DNA from: JANMDU01 sp031418715
GTDB taxonomy: Bacteria; Pseudomonadota; Gammaproteobacteria; Burkholderiales; Burkholderiaceae_C
Direction: 5' to 3'
DNA: 64,000 bases
Assembly: GCA_031418715.1 (NCBI GenBank)
Contig: JANOJL010000030.1
Span: 1 to 64,000, forward strand
Part shown: one piece after another, positions 58,781-64,000 of the stretch
How the letters are laid out: each line of letters begins with the position of its first letter
Numbering within the stretch: the stretch's first letter is position 1
Translations under genes and position numbers: made by a program
The notes under the pieces: model-generated
Seen by the model: only the letters and a program-made list of their open reading frames with translations
Told to the model about the DNA's origin: nothing
Databases searched by the model: none

Positions 58781-59989
58781 TCAAACTTGTGCCATGGCGA
58801 CTGATGCGCCTGCGCCATCGTTGGCTTTGACGGCTGTGCGTTGCGCAGGAATTTTGCCGGCAGCAACATCATCGGCCCAAAGTGCGTGATGCTCTTTTGC
58901 CCAGGTTTCGTCCACATAGCCGGTCTTCATGGCTTTGTAAGCGCCCTTCATGCCGATCGTGCCCATGTAAATATGGCCGAGGAACATGGCCATCATCAGC
59001 ATGCCAGCCGCAGCATGGATCATGTGAGAGATTTGCATCGTCTCGCGGTAATACATCAAGCCGGGAACGAGTTTATTGAGCACCAGACCAGAACCCACCA
59101 CGATCAATCCAAGCAAGAACACGCCGCTCCAGAAGAGTATCTTTTCTCCTGCATTGAAGCGATGCGAAGGTACTTCTTCGCCGCTGAACAGACCGCCGCC
59201 CTTCAATATCCACTTCATGTCGTCTTTGCTTGGCATGTTGTCGCGCATGAAGGTGAAAATCACCACGACAAGTGAGACTGCAAACAGGGGACCGACAAAA
59301 TTGTGCAGGTTCTTCAACGCGTAGGCCAGCCAGCCAAAGAGCGAGCCTCCAATGATCGGAAGCATGAAAAACTTGCCAAACGCCATGATGATGCCGGAGA
59401 TGGCTAAGGCACAGAAAGCAATCGCATTCGTCCAGTGGGCAGCACGCTCAAAGTAAGTGAAACGCTCGATCTTCTTGCCAGTCTCTTCACCATGCAGACC
59501 AATGCTACCCTTGCGCCAATAAAACAAGGCAATGGCCAACAACGCAATCAAAATCAACGAACCACCATAGGGGATGATCAAGTTGTTACGAACCTGCCGC
59601 CAAGCTTCGCCAGCGTTGGTTAAGGTTGATCCAGGATACTGCACAAACTTCTGAATCATGTTTCCAGCTTCTGGAGCTTGCGCATAAGGCAAGCTAGTGA
59701 AGCCTGTTGCGCCCTGACCCACCTGCCGCCAAACGGGCGTATTACTGCCAGGCTGCACTTTGTTGCGCTCAGCATTGCTCTGCTTAGCGTAATTCGGGTC
59801 AGCACTAGCATCAGGCTTGACTTCAAAAATATTTTGGCTTTTGATGCCACCAGGCTCAGCGGGAGCAGCGGCTGGCGCAGCTTGCTCGGGCGGCTTCACG
59901 GGCTCGACTTGCAGCTTCTGCGCTAACGCAGCGCCGCTGATCAAACAAAGAGTTGCTATTGAAAGAATAGCATTTCGCACATATTTCAT
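58781..59989 (-). CDS. Formate dehydrogenase cytochrome b (gamma) subunit
   Basis: 402 residues from ATG 59989 (GGAGAAG site). It anchors formate dehydrogenase in the inner membrane and passes electrons to quinone. A signal peptide ending GAALA and a Pro/Ala-rich periplasmic segment of about 130 residues precede a FdnI/FdoI-like domain: ERFTYFERAAHWTNAIAFCA, LHNFVGPLFAVSLV, and HMIHAAAGMLMMAMFLGHIY with heme-ligand His. Bases encoding residues 1-12 match a family A repeat. Confidence 0.93.
   Translation of the reverse strand: MKYVRNAILSIATLCLISGAALAQKLQVEPVKPPEQAAPAAAPAEPGGIKSQNIFEVKPDASADPNYAKQSNAERNKVQPGSNTPVWRQVGQGATGFTSLPYAQAPEAGNMIQKFVQYPGSTLTNAGEAWRQVRNNLIIPYGGSLILIALLAIALFYWRKGSIGLHGEETGKKIERFTYFERAAHWTNAIAFCALAISGIIMAFGKFFMLPIIGGSLFGWLAYALKNLHNFVGPLFAVSLVVVIFTFMRDNMPSKDDMKWILKGGGLFSGEEVPSHRFNAGEKILFWSGVFLLGLIVVGSGLVLNKLVPGLMYYRETMQISHMIHAAAGMLMMAMFLGHIYMGTIGMKGAYKAMKTGYVDETWAKEHHALWADDVAAGKIPAQRTAVKANDGAGASVAMAQV
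59953..59989 (-). repeat. Palindromic repeat family A, copy 14 (start of the cytochrome b subunit gene)
   Basis: On the minus strand: ATGAAATATGTGCGAAATGC, then TATTCTTTCAATAGCAA. It matches the GAATATGTGCG and TGCTATT...AATAGCA parts of the family; the upstream CCGTTATA part is absent. The gene's ATG and signal-peptide core are made of it. Confidence 0.5.
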
Positions 59990-60011
59990 GCGGGCTTCTC
60001 CATCAAATGGG

Positions 60012-60233
60012 TTATGGCGTCTTGCTGTAATCGTTTTGACCTGCCTGCGTCCGCACCTTGAGTGCAGACTCCCAGCTGGCTCTGTCGCCTTGCTTCCAGT
60101 TGCCCTCAGCATAGGCCTTACCAGTGCCGGTGTAAGGGGCGCTGTCGCCCTTTACACCGCCAGCACTTTGAGGCTTATCTGAGCAGGCCGTAGCCAGTAG
60201 GAGAATCGCAGTTGCCGCAATGATTTTTTTCAT
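60012..60233 (-). CDS. Small lipoprotein of the formate dehydrogenase locus
   Basis: 73 residues. A lipoprotein signal MKKIIAATAILLLATAC ends in a lipobox with Cys 17; Ser-Asp follows. In E. coli terms Asp at +2 favours inner-membrane retention, but here it is at +3 (C-S-D). The mature part has SAPYTGTGKAYAEGNWKQGD and RASWESALKVRTQAGQNDY. I know no function. It sits between the FeS and cytochrome subunit genes with an AGGAAC site, so it is probably an assembly or structural accessory of the complex. Confidence 0.8.
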   Translation of the reverse strand: MKKIIAATAILLLATACSDKPQSAGGVKGDSAPYTGTGKAYAEGNWKQGDRASWESALKVRTQAGQNDYSKTP

Positions 60234-60251
60234 AATGTCTTGTTCCTGCAG

Positions 60252-60887
60252 TTAGCTCTTCACCGGCTGAGCTTGCTGCTCTTTGGGCGGCTGGCCAGCT
60301 TGCTGAGAGCCATAAGCTGTGCCCCAGCCCCAGACTTCAGCGCCCTTGCCGCGCTTCAAAACACGGTTGCGGAAGATATCGGCAATCACATCGCCATCAC
60401 CACCCAAGAGCGCTTTGGTCGAGCACATTTCTGCGCAAGCTGGCAGCTTACCTTCGGCCAAACGATTGCGGCCATATTTTTCAAATTCAGCTTGCGAGCC
60501 ATTGGCTTCAGGGCCACCCGCGCAGAAGGTGCATTTGTCCATCTTGCCGCGCACACCAAATGTGCCCGCTGTGGGGAACTGAGGCGCACCGAAAGGGCAA
60601 GCATAGGAGCAGTAGCCGCAGCCAATGCAAACATCCTTGTCATGCAAGACCACGCCTTCGTCGGTGCGGTAAAAACAGTTCACCGGGCAAACGGCCATAC
60701 AAGGTGCATCTGAGCAATGCATGCAAGCCACCGAGATGGATCGCTCACCGGGCACGCCATCATTCAGCGTGATCACGCGGCGGCGGTTCACGCCCCAAGG
60801 AACTTCGTGTTCATTTTTGCAAGCAGTCACACAACCGTTGCACTCAATGCAGCGCTCGGCATCACAAATAAATTTCATCCGTGCCAT
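60252..60887 (-). CDS. Formate dehydrogenase iron-sulfur (beta) subunit
   Basis: 211 residues carrying four 4Fe-4S binding clusters: CIECNGCVTACK with the preceding Cys, CMHCSDAPCMAVCPVNC, CIGCGYCSYACPFGAP and CTFC later paired with CAEMC. It carries electrons from the molybdopterin subunit to the cytochrome b subunit. No signal peptide is present, so it would be co-exported with the TAT-targeted catalytic subunit. It has an AAGGAAA site and lies 10 bases after the catalytic subunit gene. Confidence 0.95.
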   Translation of the reverse strand: MARMKFICDAERCIECNGCVTACKNEHEVPWGVNRRRVITLNDGVPGERSISVACMHCSDAPCMAVCPVNCFYRTDEGVVLHDKDVCIGCGYCSYACPFGAPQFPTAGTFGVRGKMDKCTFCAGGPEANGSQAEFEKYGRNRLAEGKLPACAEMCSTKALLGGDGDVIADIFRNRVLKRGKGAEVWGWGTAYGSQQAGQPPKEQQAQPVKS

Positions 60888-60897
60888 GGTGATTTCC

Positions 60898-63861
60898 TTA
60901 TGCTTTCTCGACGTTGCAAACCGTCGTTTTAGATTCTTGCATCATCGTGACGATGTCGTAGCCGTAAGTGGTGCCGGTGTTCACAGCTTCGCCGCGAACA
61001 ATTGGCGCTGCGCCGTTGGGGTAATGTGCGAGCATGTCCGCGCCCTGCCAGCGGCCAGAGAAGTGGAAGGGCATGAAGGTCGTGTCTGCGCCGACGCGCT
61101 CTGTCACCATCGCCTGCACATTCATCGCGCCGCCAGTTGGCGTGCGCACGATCACGCGATCACCGTTTTTGATGTTGCGATCAGCAGCGGCTTTCGGATT
61201 GATCTCGATGAACGACTCTTGCTGCAGCTCAGCTAACCAAGGATTGGAGCGCGTTTCTTCGCCGCCACCTTCGTATTCAACCAAACGACCAGATGTCATG
61301 ATCAATGGGAATTTTTCATGTACTTTTTTGGCGATGTTTTCCTGCTGGATCGACTTGAACAGTGTGGGCAAGCGCCACAATGTTTTGCGGTCATCGTGCG
61401 TTGGATACTTGGCCATCAAATCAGGACGGTTGCCATACAGCGGCTCACGGTGGATCGGCACAGCATCAGGGAAATTCCAAACCACAGCACGCGCTTTGGC
61501 ATTGCCAAACGGATGGCAACCATGGTTCTTCATCGCCACGCGGATGATGCCGCCGGATGAATCATTCTTCCAGTTTTTGCCTTCCGCGGCTTTCTTCTCA
61601 ACCTCAGTCAGTTCATCCCACCAGCCGAGCTTTTTAAGCAGCAGATGGTCGAATTCTGGATAACCTGTGGTGATGTCAGAGCCTTTGGAATGCGAGCCAT
61701 CCTCGGCCAACAAATTCACGCCTTCGCGCTCCACACCAAAGTTAGCGCGGAAGTTACCGCCGCCTTCCATCACGTGCTTGCTGGTGTCATACAAATTGGG
61801 TGAACCAGGATGCTTGAGTTCAGCCGTGCCGTAGCAAGGCCATGGCAGACCGAAATAATCTCCGCTCAAGTCATAGCCAGTTTCTTTGTCTTTGCCGCCT
61901 TTGGATTTGAGCGTTTTCACGTCAAATTTATCCATGTTGCGCATGTGCGCCTTCAACCGCTCTGGGGTTTGACCTGTATAGCCAATTGTCCAGACGGAGC
62001 GGTTGATTTCGCGCAAAATATCTTCAGGCATGGGTTCATCCAAGCCTTTGATTTTTTGCATTTTGTAATTTTTCACCAGCTCTTTATCGAAGCCGAGTTT
62101 TTGCGCCAGCTGATACATGATCATGTGATCCGAGCGGCTTTCCCAAAGCGGATCAATCACTTTCTCGCGCCACTGAATAGAACGATTCGATGCGGTGCAA
62201 GAGCCACTAGTTTCAAATTGTGTGGCTGCTGGCAACAGATACACCGAGCGATTTGGATTCAAATCTTCTGCTTTACCCGGCATCGCGGCCATCGCGGCAG
62301 TCGCTGAAGGGTATGGATCAACCACCACCATCAGATCGAGTTTGTCCATCGCGCGCTTCATCTCCAAGCCGCGCGTTTGCGAATTCGGCGCGTGCCCCCA
62401 GAAGAACATGCCGCGCACATTGCTGTCTTGATCGATCAGCTCATTCTTCTCCAGCACCGCATCAATCCAGCGAGAAACGGTGGTACCGGCCTTTGTCATC
62501 ATGGCAGGCGTTGCGTATTGCTTTTTGATCCACTCAAAATCCACACCCCAGGCGCTGGCGAAATGCTTCCATGAGCCTTCAACCAATCCGTAATAGCCCG
62601 GCAATGAATCTGGATTAGGGCCCACATCTGTCGCGCCCTGCACGTTGTCGTGGCCACGGAAAATATTGGTGCCGCCACCGCTCACACCCACATTGCCCAG
62701 CGCCAATTGCAAAATGCAAGAAGCGCGCACGATGGCGTTGCCGGTGGTGTGCTGCGTTTGACCCATGCACCAAACGATGGTGCCAGGGCGATGGTCATTG
62801 AGCATCTTGGCTACTTTGAACATCTGCGCTTCATTTACGCCGCAAGCTTCTTCTACTTTGTCTGGCGTCCATTTGGCCATGACTTCTTCCTTGACCTTTT
62901 CCATGCCATAGACGCGGTCGTTGATATATTTTTTGTCTTCCCAGCCATTCTTGAAAATGTGGTGCAAGAGACCGAATACAAAAGCAATGTCTGAGCCTGA
63001 GCGGATGCGCACATACTCATCGGCCTTCGCAGCAGTGCGCGTGAAGCGTGGATCAACCACGATCATCTTGCAGCCTGACTCTTTGGCATGCAACATGTGC
63101 ACCAAACTTACAGGGTGGGCTTCAGCGGCGTTTGAACCAATATACAGAGCGACTTTGCTGTTTTGCATGTCGTTGTACGAATTGGTCATCGCGCCGTAGC
63201 CCCAGGTGTTGGCTACTCCAGCAACTGTGGTGGAGTGGCAGATACGTGCTTGGTGATCGCAATTGTTGGTGCCAAAAAAGCTCACCCATTTACGCAGCAG
63301 GTAAGCCTGCTCGTTGTTGTGTTTGGAAGAGCCGACGAAATACAAACTGTCTGGCCCGCTGGCTTTTTTCAGCTCCATCATCTTGGCGCTGATCTCGGTC
63401 AAGGCCGTATCCCAGCTGATGCGTTCATATTTGCCGTTGACCAGCTTCATCGGGTAGCGCAAGCGGAATTCACCGTGGCCGTGCTCACGAAGAGCCGCGC
63501 CTTTTGCACAGTTGCCACCCAAGTTGATGGGGGAGTCAAATACGGGCTCTTGGCGCGTCCACACGCCGTTTTCCACCACGGCATCCACTGCGCAGCCGAC
63601 TGAGCAATGTGTGCAGATGGTGCGCTTGACTTCGATCTTGCCAGTGCCGTCAATCGAGCCGCCAGTTGCTGCTTTGGCCTTTTTCACCAAGGTGAGCTGA
63701 GTGGCAGCGATACCGACACCAACGCCCAGACCGGAGCGACGCAGGAAAGCACGTCTGTCAACGGTAGGCACAGCTTGCGCGAGACCGCGCGATAGATTGT
63801 GAACGAACGGGGAACGGCCTGTACCGTGCCCAGTCGATGAGGATTTTTTGGTCAACAACAT
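60898..63861 (-). CDS. Formate dehydrogenase molybdopterin (alpha) subunit
   Basis: 987 residues. It oxidises formate to CO2 with a bis-MGD molybdenum or tungsten site. A twin-arginine signal is at 36-50 (DRRAFLRRSGLGVGVG). A 4Fe-4S motif lies at Cys 83, 86, 90 and 118. The metal ligand is Cys 208 in ARICHSTTVAG, so no selenocysteine is used. GVSGGGTNIFRGHDNVQG and the C-terminal dinucleotide-binding domain (MTSGRLVEYEGGGEETRSNP) complete the enzyme. It probably faces the periplasm. The ATG has an AAGGACT site. Confidence 0.97.
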   Translation of the reverse strand: MLLTKKSSSTGHGTGRSPFVHNLSRGLAQAVPTVDRRAFLRRSGLGVGVGIAATQLTLVKKAKAATGGSIDGTGKIEVKRTICTHCSVGCAVDAVVENGVWTRQEPVFDSPINLGGNCAKGAALREHGHGEFRLRYPMKLVNGKYERISWDTALTEISAKMMELKKASGPDSLYFVGSSKHNNEQAYLLRKWVSFFGTNNCDHQARICHSTTVAGVANTWGYGAMTNSYNDMQNSKVALYIGSNAAEAHPVSLVHMLHAKESGCKMIVVDPRFTRTAAKADEYVRIRSGSDIAFVFGLLHHIFKNGWEDKKYINDRVYGMEKVKEEVMAKWTPDKVEEACGVNEAQMFKVAKMLNDHRPGTIVWCMGQTQHTTGNAIVRASCILQLALGNVGVSGGGTNIFRGHDNVQGATDVGPNPDSLPGYYGLVEGSWKHFASAWGVDFEWIKKQYATPAMMTKAGTTVSRWIDAVLEKNELIDQDSNVRGMFFWGHAPNSQTRGLEMKRAMDKLDLMVVVDPYPSATAAMAAMPGKAEDLNPNRSVYLLPAATQFETSGSCTASNRSIQWREKVIDPLWESRSDHMIMYQLAQKLGFDKELVKNYKMQKIKGLDEPMPEDILREINRSVWTIGYTGQTPERLKAHMRNMDKFDVKTLKSKGGKDKETGYDLSGDYFGLPWPCYGTAELKHPGSPNLYDTSKHVMEGGGNFRANFGVEREGVNLLAEDGSHSKGSDITTGYPEFDHLLLKKLGWWDELTEVEKKAAEGKNWKNDSSGGIIRVAMKNHGCHPFGNAKARAVVWNFPDAVPIHREPLYGNRPDLMAKYPTHDDRKTLWRLPTLFKSIQQENIAKKVHEKFPLIMTSGRLVEYEGGGEETRSNPWLAELQQESFIEINPKAAADRNIKNGDRVIVRTPTGGAMNVQAMVTERVGADTTFMPFHFSGRWQGADMLAHYPNGAAPIVRGEAVNTGTTYGYDIVTMMQESKTTVCNVEKA

Positions 63862-63884
63862 ACGAGTCCTTGAGAGAAGGAGGG

Positions 63885-64000
63885 TTAGATCAGGGTGGTG
63901 CTGTAGTAGCGTTTGACGTGTTCGGTCACGCTGTAGCCGCCGCCTTTTTCAGGGGCTGGCTTGAGAATTTCCACCGCAACCTCTTGCGGCGCACCTTTCG
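63885..64000 (-). CDS. Formate dehydrogenase region TAT-target peptide (partial)
   Basis: The last 38 codons of a gene that runs off the window end. The C terminus VEILKPAPEKGGGYSVTEHV followed by KRYYSTTLI matches the small TAT-target proteins found just upstream of formate dehydrogenase catalytic subunits (TIGR02811 type). Its twin-arginine N terminus would lie outside the window. It ends 23 bases before the catalytic subunit's ATG, so the genes are co-transcribed. Confidence 0.8.
   Translation of the reverse strand, partial: KGAPQEVAVEILKPAPEKGGGYSVTEHVKRYYSTTLI

Noticed and set aside
63220..63260. Possible selenocysteine codon in the formate dehydrogenase catalytic subunit
   Set aside because: The active-site codon before His-Ser in ARICHS is a normal Cys codon and the frame has no internal TGA.
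1..64000. tRNA, rRNA, riboswitch or complete insertion sequence
   Set aside because: I looked for cloverleaf arms with TTCRA loops, rRNA cores, transposase motifs with paired ends, and known riboswitch cores, and could not support any. Short or divergent cases could be missed by eye; a covariance-model search would settle it.

Overview
The window is chromosomal DNA of a betaproteobacterium, most likely Burkholderiales and probably Comamonadaceae-like. Pointers are a Bug/TctC-type receptor, a monomeric NADP isocitrate dehydrogenase, a three-subunit formate dehydrogenase with a TAT-target peptide, an integron-type integrase fragment, and dense beta-oxidation genes. No genus can be named from sequence alone. 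There is no prophage, complete insertion sequence, CRISPR array, rRNA or tRNA gene that I could recognise.

Layout. 1-16 kb: the 3' end of pyrG, small membrane/SRPBCC genes, a scar where a YCII gene and a divergent LysR gene both lost their 5' ends, HNH nuclease, alaS, the kefF-kefC potassium efflux pair, a TetR gene divergent from a metal-dependent hydrolase, cytochrome P450, udk, the gspA-gspB assembly pair of type II secretion, and two tRNA/RNA modification genes (RluA-type, trhO). 16-29 kb: thioesterase, monomeric icd, an integrase remnant, TctC-type receptor, exporters, an SDR, ETF-ubiquinone oxidoreductase, two tandem membrane-anchored TAXI-type binding proteins, and a FAD oxidoreductase. 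29-40 kb: two very large secreted glycine-rich/DUF11 proteins separated by gluQ, then trmB and a TPR-glycosyltransferase. 40-54 kb: SDR, M48 protease, YjgN/DUF898, GNAT, GST and MDR genes, then a minus-strand fatty-acid beta-oxidation block (thioesterases, SDR, acyl-CoA dehydrogenase, thiolase, FadB). 54-64 kb: a small cargo gene between two inverted 165-bp repeats, an FtsX-like permease, and a formate dehydrogenase locus (fdhD, a periplasmic small protein, cytochrome b subunit, lipoprotein, FeS subunit, molybdopterin subunit, TAT-target peptide). Electrons from beta-oxidation (acyl-CoA dehydrogenase to ETF to ETF-QO) and from formate would both feed the quinone pool.

The most unusual content is repetitive. 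(A) A roughly 50-bp palindromic element, with a core like CCGTTATA followed by a TGCTAT...ATAGCA hairpin, occurs about 14 times. Six copies are between genes or at gene ends. Eight lie inside reading frames without breaking them (alaS, tetR, FAD oxidoreductase, gluQ, trmB, GST, acyl-CoA dehydrogenase, and the signal peptide of the formate dehydrogenase cytochrome). In gluQ and trmB the proteins are about 30 residues longer than the E. coli proteins exactly at the element. This resembles in kind the Rickettsia palindromic elements that insert into ORFs, but I do not recognise this family by name. (B) A 165-bp element with ACCCGCTC ends occurs twice, inverted, around one gene, and as a truncated end fused to the integrase remnant. 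(C) A GACGCAAAAG-type repeat occurs three times, once as the N-terminal extension of a pseudouridine synthase.
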